From the NCBI GenBank assembly GCA_964471235.1, contig CAYYGL010000065.1, positions 1 to 23,381 of the forward strand: a DNA stretch of 23,381 bases. Reading direction: 5' to 3'. Positions 14,574-22,507 of this stretch are shown piece after piece; position 1 is the first letter of the stretch, and every line of letters starts with the position of its first letter. The translations under genes and the position numbers were made by a program. This DNA is from CAYYGL01 sp964471235. Its GTDB lineage: Bacteria > Calditrichota > Calditrichia > RBG-13-44-9 > J075. The notes beneath the pieces are model-generated. The model was given only the letters and a program-made list of their open reading frames with translations, was not told where the DNA came from and did no database searches.

Positions 14574-15467
14574 ATGAAATACTTTCTTCTCCCGGTTTTC
14601 GGGATGTTGTTGATGACATTTTTGTTTAGCACCCATGCCCAGCAGGGCATTAAGATAGAACTCAGCGCTGAAAAAACCACGTTTCTCCTGGGTGAACCGG
14701 TAGTGGTGTTGGTGAAGGTTACCAACACCGCCAATTCTCCCCTGATGATCCCCGTCGGGCTGGAGGCGGAATGCGACATGCTTCATTACGAAATAACCAA
14801 CCCGGATGGGAAGACCACCCCTTACAGTCCCATGTATGTCGTGGACACCGATAAGCGAATTATCCTGAACAAAAATGAAAGTGCCTACGGTGCCGCTCGA
14901 CTCTTTTACGGCGGCAATGGCTATACGTTTACCAAACCCGGCACATACAAGGTTCAAGCCCGCTTTAAAGATGTTCAATCCAATGCACTTGCCGTTAAAA
15001 TTTCGGCACCCCAAAATGATGCCGAACGGGAACAGGCTGCCCTGATCCTCGATAACGCCGAGGTGGGATTGTTCCTGATGCTGGAAGGCGGGGATGAGTT
15101 AATGGAAGCCCATAAAGCCCTGGCAACGTTAGAAGAAAAATACCCCCAATCGCTGCTAACCGCCTATGTAAAATTCGCCCAGGGGAAAAATCTCTCTGTC
15201 CCGGCGCGCAATTTTGTCTCCAAAAAACCGCGGGATGCAAATTTGACAAAGGCGATTGAAATTCTGCAATCCGTTAAAGATGCCCCTTTGCAGATGTATT
15301 ATCGGGTAAAGGCTGCGACGACCCTCTCAACCTGTTATCAGAAAACCGGTCGCAAGGAAGATGCCCGGAAGACATTGGAAGGAATGCAAAAGCTGCTTAC
15401 CAACCAAAAACGCCTGGCACCCTATTTTTCCAGAGCACTTAAAGTTGGCTTCCAGCAACTGAAATAG
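14574..15467 (+). CDS. Exported protein with Ig-like N-terminal and helical-repeat C-terminal halves
   Basis: The 297-residue protein has a signal peptide likely cleaved after THA (residue 22). Residues 25-145 form a beta-sandwich-like region (IKIELSAEKTTFLLGEPVVV, then GTYKVQARFKD) of the kind found in BsuPI or other Ig-like envelope domains. From about residue 150 on the protein is helical, with TPR-like spacing (ALATLEEKYPQSLLTAYVKF, then KAATTLSTCYQKTGRKEDAR). An excellent AAGGAG site precedes the ATG. It lies 36 bp after the metzincin lipoprotein on the same strand, so cotranscription with lgt and the protease is likely. Function unknown; a role in protein interaction is suggested. Confidence 0.72.
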   Translation: MKYFLLPVFGMLLMTFLFSTHAQQGIKIELSAEKTTFLLGEPVVVLVKVTNTANSPLMIPVGLEAECDMLHYEITNPDGKTTPYSPMYVVDTDKRIILNKNESAYGAARLFYGGNGYTFTKPGTYKVQARFKDVQSNALAVKISAPQNDAEREQAALILDNAEVGLFLMLEGGDELMEAHKALATLEEKYPQSLLTAYVKFAQGKNLSVPARNFVSKKPRDANLTKAIEILQSVKDAPLQMYYRVKAATTLSTCYQKTGRKEDARKTLEGMQKLLTNQKRLAPYFSRALKVGFQQLK

Positions 15468-15490
15468 GGTTAATTCTTCATTCCCTTCAA

Positions 15491-15536
15491 GCCCCCTGTG
15501 TAGAGCATGTACCGGGGGGCCGGGTATCTCTTTTTT
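15491..15536 (+). terminator. Probable rho-independent-type terminator
   Basis: GCCCCC (15491-15496) pairs with GGGGGC (15515-15520) across an 18-base loop, and TTTTTT follows at 15531-15536. It lies 23 bp after the stop codon of the 14574 gene. The long loop and the 10-base gap before the T-run make it imperfect. Confidence 0.4.
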
Positions 15537-15543
15537 CCGCTTT

Positions 15544-15686
15544 AAATTTGGATAGTCCCCCGCTCGGATGTTGGTGGGCGCATTTTGGCGGGAAAGGTGA
15601 CTCTATCGCCCCCATGTACACGAGGGATTAAAGGGGAAAAGCGGTTTTCATACCGCAACACCATAGATGGAGACTATCTTAAATTG
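15544..15686. repeat. Structured inverted-repeat element
   Basis: A left arm around GATAGTC (15551-15557) pairs with GACTATC (15672-15678), and flanking AATTT/AAATT bases extend the match imperfectly. Within lies a clean GCGGT-TTTCAT-ACCGC hairpin (15641-15656). No ORF is supported. It could be a small non-coding RNA or a dispersed repeat. Confidence 0.35.
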
Positions 15687-15819
15687 TAATTGGGGTTAAA
15701 TTTGGTCTTGTTTTTCATACCCGGTCACATTAGCTTTTAATTGAAATCAATACACAAGTGAAGAATGAAAACTCGGAAATCGAGAAAAAATTTTTCTATT
15801 TTCCGGGAGGTAACATTAT

Positions 15820-16101
15820 ATGGAAGCAATTAGAATTCAACGAGTCGTTGATGATGAGGGCAAGGTGGTGATAACGGGTTTACCTTACAAGAAAGGACAG
15901 TTATTAGATGTTTTTCTTGTACCACATCTTACCAGTGTGGATTTATCCCCTCGCCTGACAGTGCGTTAATTAAAGAAATCGGGTCTGATTGGATTGTGAA
16001 AAGACCGTGATGATATTGGAGACAGTGTGGTCTCTGCGCGCAAATTGCGAGAGCAGGGACAACGGCGAAGAGGAGTTCCTGATGATATTGCTGGACAGTG
16101 A
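15820..16101 (+). pseudogene. VapB-like antitoxin gene with two in-frame stops
   Basis: After a GGGAGG site, the ATG at 15820 opens 49 codons (MEAIRIQRVVDDEGKVVITG, then LPYKKGQLLDVFLVP), ending at TAA 15967. The same frame then continues in recognisable antitoxin sequence: LKKSGLIGL, a TGA at 15997, then KDRDDIGDSVVSARKLREQG and onward to TGA at 16099. The full conceptual protein of about 93 codons matches the layout of antitoxins found before PIN toxins. CAA-to-TAA and TGG-to-TGA changes would account for both stops. The first 49 codons could still yield a truncated DNA-binding product. Its end overlaps the toxin start at 16082. Confidence 0.7.
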
Positions 16102-16540
16102 TGTAATGATAGACCTGTTGCGATAATACCCCGCAGTGATGGAATGGTTTGATACGTTGGATGAAGACGAAGAAATTGCACTGTTCGGATATGTGGTAAT
16201 GGAACTGATACAGGGCTGTAGGGACAAAAATGAGCAGACATAGGTTCAGCAGGAGTTGGCTTCGTATGGGGTAGTTTGGTTGTCACCCATTGATTGTGAT
16301 AACGCACTTGAGGTTTTTGCTGAGTTTCATTTCAGTCATGGCGCGGGTATACTCGATGTTCTGATTGGTCAAACAGCCCTGACAATAGACATACCGCTGC
16401 ATACTTTTAATCAAAAGCATTATCGATTCATTCCCGGTTTGCAGACGGTGCAGCCTTATAGAAAGGTCGGATTGAAAACAATAAGGCATTTTGAATATCT
16501 TTCAACCTCCCTGTGTAACGTATCTACCCGGCGGGCTTAG
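16082..16540 (+). pseudogene. PIN-domain toxin (VapC-like) with two in-frame stops
   Basis: The frame from the ATG at 16082 reads MILLDSDVMIDLLR, TAA (16124), YPAVMEWFDTLDEDEEIALF and VVMELIQGC, TAG (16241), then VQQELASYGVVWLSP, GILDVLIGQTAL, TFNQKHYRFIPGLQ and QPYRK. These are PIN ribonuclease blocks in the right order, including the first Asp (Asp5), the VVMELIQG glutamate and the DVLIGQTAL aspartate. The natural end is probably near QPYRK at about 16460; the frame stays open to 16540. It is translationally overlapped by the equally damaged antitoxin, so the whole module is dead. Confidence 0.72.
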
Positions 16541-16849
16541 TACATCTTTCACCCATCACATTCAACTTTGATTCGCCGTGACCGGTTAATACATTTGTTG
16601 AGAGCAGACAGAATTTCCGGGGTTCTTGTTGACACCCTCTTAGGGTGGTTTCATGTTAACAATCCTCAGGTGGCTGATCCTTGACAAATGTTAAGGTGGG
16701 ATGTTGGGCAAGCATCCCTGTGATAAATGAAGTCTCGTGGCTTGGATCGCAGGGAAGGAATGCTGCGACACGTCCATAAATCAGGTTCCGAGGGCTTTCC
16801 GGCATTGGAAATCACCGGGGCAATTGTACCCATATATTTGGAGGAACCC
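16541..16849. other. Leader region with two hairpins
   Basis: No gene was seen. CACCCT-CTT-AGGGTG (16633-16647) and GGGATG (16698-16703) with CATCCC (16713-16718) form short perfect stems upstream of the 3D-domain lipoprotein. A GGAGG site lies at 16840. I cannot match the region to a known riboswitch. Confidence 0.3.
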
Positions 16850-17677
16850 ATGAAAACAATTATTTTGCTGGTAACCGTGCTGTTCAGTCTGTTTGGCTGT
16901 GACAGGCAGGATGTTGAAAACAAAACCCAACCGGCGGATTCCCATACCCGCCCCAGCCCTTCGGAAACAACCCTGGACAACAATCCCGCAATAGAAACTT
17001 CTCTTCCCTCTTTTCCGGAGCCGACTGAATCCCAGGTAATAAAGCGGCTGAAACTCTGGGCAACGTTCTATAAAATTCATGTCGCCCGTGCGGTTTCGGA
17101 TGGCATTCCGTTGATCGACCGGAACAATCAATCCCTGGGGGTTTCATTAAGCGGGAAAGACTGGTGCGAAGCTGCCCTGGAAGGCACGGTTGCCATCAAA
17201 AGTGGCGAAAAGGTGACCGTTTATAATTACGCAGACAGCCGCGGCGCTTCCCAATGTGACTGTCAGCAATTCTATCCGAGTTTGGCGGATAATGTGCTAA
17301 GGGGTATGAGTAAAACTCGTTTCGTAAAATCCGACGCCCCGTTTGGGTATGGGGTCAAAGGATGGCATTTGACTCCTTACCGGACGATTGCAGTGGATAA
17401 CAGCGTGATTGCCTATGGAACCGTTGTTTATATTCCCAAAGCAAGGGGAATTGAGGTGACCATGCCCAACGGAGAAAAGATAATTCACGATGGATATTTT
17501 TATGCCGGCGACCGTGGCGGGGCAATTAAAGATAACCATATCGATGTATTTTCCGGGTTTTATCAACGGAATCCGTTTCCCGAATTTATCAAAAATTCTC
17601 CCGACAAAACCTTCGACGCCTTCATCGTCAGAAATGATGCCATACAGGCCGCCCTGGATATGATGCACAAAAAATAG
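16850..17677 (+). CDS. 3D-domain (MltA-like) lipoprotein
   Basis: The 275-residue protein has lipobox LFGC (Cys17), then a Pro/Ser/Thr/Asn-rich linker at about residues 20-62 suited to span the cell wall. The C-terminal half holds a 3D domain: VIAYGTVVYIPKARG, then HDGYFYAGDRGGAIKDNHID with aspartates 221, 228 and 232. The 3D domain forms a double-psi barrel in MltA-type lytic transglycosylases and related cell-wall proteins. The central region (DWCEAALEGTVAI, then CDCQQFYP) is less familiar and has several cysteines. The ATG at 16850 follows GGAGG; the 41-residue extension to 16727 is rejected. It ends 39 bp before the sensor kinase. A role in peptidoglycan remodelling is inferred. Confidence 0.78.
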   Translation: MKTIILLVTVLFSLFGCDRQDVENKTQPADSHTRPSPSETTLDNNPAIETSLPSFPEPTESQVIKRLKLWATFYKIHVARAVSDGIPLIDRNNQSLGVSLSGKDWCEAALEGTVAIKSGEKVTVYNYADSRGASQCDCQQFYPSLADNVLRGMSKTRFVKSDAPFGYGVKGWHLTPYRTIAVDNSVIAYGTVVYIPKARGIEVTMPNGEKIIHDGYFYAGDRGGAIKDNHIDVFSGFYQRNPFPEFIKNSPDKTFDAFIVRNDAIQAALDMMHKK

Positions 17678-17716
17678 CGGATTTAGTTGTTTACACCCAA
17701 ATGGAATCAATGAAAA

Positions 17717-20700
17717 TTGTATCCGATACTCTCTAAAACGCAGAGCCCTCTCCCCATTCTTCTTGTTTGTACCCTATTGATTAGTGTTTTGCCTGCCGAG
17801 ATTCTGTTCAAACCTGTGGGGATGGACAACGGCATTTCCCGCCGGGCAGTTTCCTGCATCTTGCAGGACCCCACCGGATTCATGTGGTTTGGCAGCGAGG
17901 AGGGGTTGTTCCGATACGACGGTTACAATTTTGTGCAATTCAAAAACGATCCTGAAAATCCTGCCTCGTTATCGGATAATCTGGTACAGTGCCTGGCAGT
18001 GGACTCCTGTGGGAATCTCTGGATTGGCACGAACAATGGGTTAAATCGCATGTCCCTCCATAAACCGGGGGTCTTCGAAGTTTTCCGGCATGATTCACTG
18101 AATAGCCACAGCCTGGTTGACAATGATATTCGCACGTTGATGATCGATCAGGAACACATCCTCTGGATCGGCACCTATAACAACGGTATCTCCCGTCTGC
18201 ATCCCGATAGCCTGGCGGCAGGGCGTTTTAACAATCTCCCTTACCGGGAGGGACAACCGGAAAGCCCGATTCATCCCGGCATTACCGCCCTGGCGCAGGA
18301 TGCTGCCGGTCGCATCTGGGCAGGCACCTACGGAGCGGGATTGTCGATGTATTTGCCGGGGCGCAAGCATTTCCAGCCGGTCAGGCTTAAAATTACCTCT
18401 GGCGAGCAGCCGCGGGTTCAGTACATCACCCAAATCATACCGGAAAAAGACCAATTGTTGCTGGCAACCTACAAATCCGGTTTTCTGAAGGCTGTTCTGC
18501 CGGCTGGTGGGCGAACGGGGAACCGTATTCTACCCGCCGAAGTCTATCGAAAATTTTCTGAAAACCCCGCTATCTCCACCATCCCCTCCATCTACGCCGT
18601 GTTACGGGAGCCGGGGAGCAGCACCCTTCTGATTGCTACCGGGCAAAGCGGCTTATATCGTTTCCATCCCAACGGAAAAAAATTTACCCATTATACCAAA
18701 AATGATAAACCGGGCGGGCTGATCAGTAACCGGGTGCTCTCCTTGTATCGGGACCGTTCCGGCATTATCTGGGTCGGTACGAACGATGGCCTGTGCACCT
18801 ATAACCCCAATGTTGGTGAGCTTCTCCATTTAAATCACATTCCCGGGGATAGCCTGTCGCTCAGTCAAAAGAATATCACTGCCCTCCGGTTTCATCGATC
18901 TTTTTTGTGGATTGGCACGGATGGTGGTCTGGATCGCTATGATATGAAAACCGGGCGAATTGAAAATTATCCCATAACCGGGGAAAAACCGGGGCAGATC
19001 TCCTCCCGTCACATTTCCGACCTGTATCACGATGAGCAGGGTAATTTATGGGTGGGCACTTTTGGCAGCGGGTTGTGGCGGGGCAGGCAGCAGCGCACCG
19101 GCAGGTATTATTTTACCCCGTTTACCGATGTGGAAGATCAAATGCCCCGGAATCTGCGCCGCTTTATCACCTGTATGATTGAAGACCGCCATCACCGGTT
19201 CTGGATTGGTTCGCTCGCCGGGATGTTTGTTATTGAAAAAAAAACTGACCGGCAACAATATCAATTGAACACCTCTCTGCTCCCGGATGTGGCTGCCTAT
19301 GGGCAGGTGACGAATCTATTAGAGGATCGACACGGAAATATCTGGGTGAGCAGTTATGGTAAAGGGGTTTTCCGGTTAAAGATAAAGGGGGATTCACTCG
19401 CCGGTGTACGACAGTACCGCCATTCACCCGGTAAAGCTCAAAGTCTCAGTAATGATAAGGTGCTCTGCATCGAAGAAGACCGTTCCGGAAATATTTGGAT
19501 AGCAACGGCTGCCGGATTAAATCGCCTGGATGTGAACCGCGACTCGGTGCAAACCTACACGGAGAAAGACGGCTTATGTAATGACTTCATCTACAGCATC
19601 GTGGTGGATCATACCGGGGATTTGTGGCTGGGGACTAACAATGGTCTATCCTGCTGTCACCGTGGCAGTGATGGTGGCTATCAATTTCGCAATTTTTATC
19701 GCCAGGATGGATTGCAGGAGAACGAATACAATGTGAACGCCTACCATATTTCCCGTGAGGGTTGGCTGGCATTCGGCGGGGTAAACGGCGTCAGCTTATT
19801 TAAGCCCGATGCGTTTCACCTGAATGAACTGCCCCCTCCGGTAGTACTGACCAACTTTCTGGTATTCAACCAACCGATGACGTTGGACAGTGCGATTTAC
19901 AAAATCCGCCGCATAAAATTGCCGTACCGGGAGAATTTTTTTGCTTTTGAATTTTCCGCCCTCGATTATACCGCACCGGAGAAAAACCGCTACGCCTACC
20001 AAATGGCGGGATTCGATCCGGATTGGATTGAAAGCGGCAGCCGGCGGTATGCCAGTTACACCAACCTCGATCCTGGTGAATATATTTTCCGGGTAAGGGG
20101 CAGCAACAATGACGGTGTTTGGAGCGAAAGCGCCTCGCTAAGGGTAATTATTGAGCCGCCGTTCTGGCAAACCTGGTGGTTCCGGCTGCTGGCGATTATG
20201 CTGGTCGTTTCGCTTTTGTGGGGGCTGCATCGCTTCCGGTTGAACCGTCTGTTAGCGATTGAACGTTTGCGAGTGCGCATTGCCAGCGACCTGCATGACG
20301 ACATCGGCTCTACCCTGACCAAGATATCCATGTTTTCCGACTTGGTACGCCATCAACCGGATTCACCGGAAAGCATCAGCCTGGTGGAAAAAATCGGTAT
20401 GATGAGCCGCGAACTGGTGACCACCCTGGGGGATGTGGTCTGGTCCATTGATGCCCGGAATGATACGGTGGGCGGCTTATTGGATCGCATGACCGATTTT
20501 GCGGCGGAAATGCTCAGTCCCCGCAACATTACCTTTACCTTCGAAACAGAAGGGATGGATGCTGAGCATCCGCTTGCTGCTCACCAGCGCCAGAATATCT
20601 ATCTTATTTTTAAAGACGCCTTAACCAATGTTGTTCGGCACTCCGGGGCAGATCGGGTGGAAGTTTACCTGCGGAACGACAAGAGCCAATTTGTGATGGC

Positions 20701-20854
20701 TATCCGTGACAATGGCAGCGGGTTGGATGCTGAGAGCGGATTGAGTGGTCACGGGATGCGTAACATGCGCCTGCGCGCCGGGCGTATTGGGGGCAAACTG
20801 GAAATCGTTGACAGTGATGGGGTGACCATTCGCTTGAGCACCCCTGCCTGGTAA
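17717..20854 (+). CDS. Propeller-sensor histidine kinase (Reg_prop, Y_Y_Y, HisKA_3)
   Basis: The 1045-residue kinase is a one-protein sensor of the type common in Bacteroidota-like bacteria. A signal peptide or anchor spans about residues 10-27. Residues 35-730 form two seven-bladed propellers from Reg_prop repeats, with recurring D-x-x-G-x-x-W-x-G-T-x-x-G-L (for example NLWIGTNNGLNRM). A Y_Y_Y domain follows at about 735-812 (FDPDWIE and YTNLDPGEYIF), and one transmembrane helix at about 817-837. HisKA_3 carries DLHDDIGSTLTK with His860, then HATPase with LIFKDALTNVVRHS and DNGSG. The first in-frame start is TTG at 17717 with a weak site; an out-of-frame ATG lies 7 bp earlier. It pairs with the response regulator downstream. 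Confidence 0.9.
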   Translation: MYPILSKTQSPLPILLVCTLLISVLPAEILFKPVGMDNGISRRAVSCILQDPTGFMWFGSEEGLFRYDGYNFVQFKNDPENPASLSDNLVQCLAVDSCGNLWIGTNNGLNRMSLHKPGVFEVFRHDSLNSHSLVDNDIRTLMIDQEHILWIGTYNNGISRLHPDSLAAGRFNNLPYREGQPESPIHPGITALAQDAAGRIWAGTYGAGLSMYLPGRKHFQPVRLKITSGEQPRVQYITQIIPEKDQLLLATYKSGFLKAVLPAGGRTGNRILPAEVYRKFSENPAISTIPSIYAVLREPGSSTLLIATGQSGLYRFHPNGKKFTHYTKNDKPGGLISNRVLSLYRDRSGIIWVGTNDGLCTYNPNVGELLHLNHIPGDSLSLSQKNITALRFHRSFLWIGTDGGLDRYDMKTGRIENYPITGEKPGQISSRHISDLYHDEQGNLWVGTFGSGLWRGRQQRTGRYYFTPFTDVEDQMPRNLRRFITCMIEDRHHRFWIGSLAGMFVIEKKTDRQQYQLNTSLLPDVAAYGQVTNLLEDRHGNIWVSSYGKGVFRLKIKGDSLAGVRQYRHSPGKAQSLSNDKVLCIEEDRSGNIWIATAAGLNRLDVNRDSVQTYTEKDGLCNDFIYSIVVDHTGDLWLGTNNGLSCCHRGSDGGYQFRNFYRQDGLQENEYNVNAYHISREGWLAFGGVNGVSLFKPDAFHLNELPPPVVLTNFLVFNQPMTLDSAIYKIRRIKLPYRENFFAFEFSALDYTAPEKNRYAYQMAGFDPDWIESGSRRYASYTNLDPGEYIFRVRGSNNDGVWSESASLRVIIEPPFWQTWWFRLLAIMLVVSLLWGLHRFRLNRLLAIERLRVRIASDLHDDIGSTLTKISMFSDLVRHQPDSPESISLVEKIGMMSRELVTTLGDVVWSIDARNDTVGGLLDRMTDFAAEMLSPRNITFTFETEGMDAEHPLAAHQRQNIYLIFKDALTNVVRHSGADRVEVYLRNDKSQFVMAIRDNGSGLDAESGLSGHGMRNMRLRAGRIGGKLEIVDSDGVTIRLSTPAW

Positions 20855-20949
20855 ACGGTTCTTTAGTGCAACCGGGTAGTCACATGCTTTTGGGCAAACG
20901 GGTCGAGCAACTAAGCAGATTCATCCCCCCACAAATATGGGGTATCATC

Positions 20950-21606
20950 ATGAAAGAAAAAAACTTACCTTCATCCATGATCTATGTGGGCATTGTCGAA
21001 GATGATCAGGAGATACGCGATACCCTGGAGCGCTACCTGGATGGGCAACCCCACTTTCGCTGCACGTTGGTTGCGGAAAGTATGGAAGCCTGCCTGAAAC
21101 AGCTCAATCCGAAGGAGGAGCCGGATGTGGTGTTGATGGACATCGGTCTGCCGGGCATGTCCGGCATTGACGGTATCCGGTTATTGAAAGCGCGCTGTCC
21201 GGCGATGGAAATGATCATGCTGACGGTGTATCATGATACCCAACGCATATTTGATTCTCTCTGTGCCGGCGCTTCCGGCTACCTGCTGAAAAATACTCCC
21301 TTGCAGGAAATTGCCGAGGCAATCATCACCCTGCATGAAGGTGGCGCTCCCATGTCGCCGCAAATTGCCCGTAAGGTGATTCAGCATTTTCAGCCGGATA
21401 AAAAACGCAAAAAGAGCGCAGCACTCACTGCTAAAGAACAGGAGATTGTCATCGGGTTGGTAGATGGCTTGAGTTACAAGATGATTGCCGACCGTTTGGA
21501 TATCACCATCGAAACGGTGCGCTTTCACATCAAAAACATTTACCAGAAACTGCACGTGCATTCCAAGGCAGAGGTGATCCGTAAATCCCTGAAGGGGGAG
21601 ATTTAG
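20950..21606 (+). CDS. NarL/LuxR-family response regulator
   Basis: The 218-residue regulator has a receiver domain at about residues 10-130, with acidic pocket VEDD, phospho-acceptor Asp64 in VVLMDIGLPGMSG, and the conserved Lys in GYLLKNTP. A GerE/LuxR helix-turn-helix lies at about 155-218 (LTAKEQEIVIGLVDGLSYK, then IETVRFHIKNIYQKLHVHSK). It is the natural partner of the HisKA_3 kinase ending 95 bp upstream, since HisKA_3 kinases pair with NarL-type regulators. The ATG at 20950 was preferred over the GTG at 20866, which adds 28 residues of no domain; the ATG at 20980 is also possible. Targets are unknown. Confidence 0.9.
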   Translation: MKEKNLPSSMIYVGIVEDDQEIRDTLERYLDGQPHFRCTLVAESMEACLKQLNPKEEPDVVLMDIGLPGMSGIDGIRLLKARCPAMEMIMLTVYHDTQRIFDSLCAGASGYLLKNTPLQEIAEAIITLHEGGAPMSPQIARKVIQHFQPDKKRKKSAALTAKEQEIVIGLVDGLSYKMIADRLDITIETVRFHIKNIYQKLHVHSKAEVIRKSLKGEI

Positions 21607-21698
21607 TTAAACCTCCCGTAACTATTCAGCCTACGAAACACGCGAAAAAACGCGAAAGAGTTAAATTTTATCACTAATGCGAATTAAGAGTTAAACAT

Positions 21699-21822
21699 TT
21701 AAGCCACTGGTTGACACGGATTTTTGGCGTAGGCCACCCCTCACGGGGCACGGATTTAATACAAAAAGGAAGGCCTGGAAAAAAATCTCAGAAATCTTTA
21801 TCAGTGGTAATCTGTGGCTAAA
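21699..21822. repeat. Imperfect inverted-repeat element
   Basis: TTAAGCCAC (21699-21707) pairs with GTGGCTAA (21814-21821) with one bulged base, and CCCC-TCAC-GGGG forms a hairpin in the middle (21737-21748). The words CACGGATTT and CAGTGGTAATCTGTGGC have the look of a dispersed intergenic repeat. No coding potential. Confidence 0.35.
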
Positions 21823-21954
21823 GATTTATTATTTAAGTGTGTACCATTTTATAGGTAAACCTTATGCAGTTTTGGCGATATTTTTCCACCGAATTTCCGG
21901 CAAGAAAACTGCTGTTGGAATGAACGGGTTGAGTGATAACTTTCCGGTCTCAGG

Positions 21955-22023
21955 AACTCATCCCCCCTCCCCCTTTTCTTTGGAAGTGGAAGAGAAGGGG
22001 ATTTAGGGGGTGTGTTCGAGGGA
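21955..22023. repeat. Dispersed C/G-run repeat, copy 2
   Basis: It shares its ordered words with 9515-9601: AACTC followed by a run of Cs, CTTTGGAAGTGGAAGA, and a terminal GGGGGTGTGTTCGAGGGA. It lacks the TTCG-loop hairpin present in copy 1. The C-run and G-run halves can base-pair. Confidence 0.5.
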
Positions 22024-22152
22024 GTTTGCGGCGACTACAGGCTTGAGGAGAAACTCTCCAGGCACCGATGCCGTATTAGACAATGATCCCCTGGCAACAA
22101 TTTTTCATTCTATTATTTTTAGAGTATTTAATGTATTTTGTGGGCTGAATAG

Positions 22153-22193
22153 TTACACCCTCCCAAATGTTCACAACTTTTGGGAGGGTGTAA
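22153..22193. repeat. Perfect 15-bp hairpin
   Basis: TTACACCCTCCCAAA (22153-22167) pairs perfectly with 22179-22193 around an 11-base loop that itself can form GTT-CAC-AAC. There is no following T-run. The left arm overlaps the 22143-22156 inverted repeat, so it is part of the same repeat family. It ends 86 bp upstream of the nucleotidyltransferase module. Confidence 0.55.
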
Positions 22194-22279
22194 GAATATT
22201 TGGGTTTTGAGGCGCATATTTTTAACCTTATTTAAATGGGTAGTGACATCGGTTGCGAAGGAAAAATCGGGAAAGAACA

Positions 22280-22507
22280 ATGATCAAAAATATTGAATTG
22301 TGGGAAGAGTGGGAAAAAGAATATTGCCGCAGCCAGAAACCTGATTTCATGTGGAATTTAAAAATTTTTGAAGCCCTGTATGAAGAAGCGCGGGCGCTGG
22401 GTATACTCCCTCCAGCAGACCCACTTGAAGGCATTGAAACAAAAATCAATTTGGCGAGAAAAGTAAATGTTTCAGGAACTTCTAAAAAAGATGGCACAGG
22501 AACTTGA
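22280..22507 (+). CDS. Small partner protein of the nucleotidyltransferase
   Basis: The 75-residue, charged, helix-rich protein (WEEWEKEYCRSQKPDFMWN, then IFEALYEEARALGILPP) is reminiscent of short partner proteins that precede AbiEii/MNT-type nucleotidyltransferase genes. The last 14 residues (KVNVSGTSKKDGTGT) overlap the next gene and look unconstrained. The ATG at 22280 has only a weak GGGAAAG site. It overlaps the nucleotidyltransferase by 41 bp. I do not recognise the family; the module assignment comes from the arrangement. Confidence 0.6.
   Translation: MIKNIELWEEWEKEYCRSQKPDFMWNLKIFEALYEEARALGILPPADPLEGIETKINLARKVNVSGTSKKDGTGT

Larger units (their letters stand above)
21618..22156. 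repeat. Intergenic block bounded by a 14-bp inverted repeat
   Basis: GTAACTATTCAGCC at 21618-21631 is the exact reverse complement of 22143-22156. Between them lie two further repeat-like segments and no gene. The region 21607-22279 is therefore repeat-filled rather than empty. Whether the two arms belong to a single mobile unit or to two copies of one small repeat in opposite orientation is not decidable here. Confidence 0.45.

Noticed and set aside
15967..16243. Stop-codon recoding (TGA as Sec or Trp, TAG as Pyl) to explain open frames with internal stops
   Set aside because: All three stop codons occur inside the broken frames, while the long intact genes use them as ordinary stops; independent nonsense mutations are simpler.
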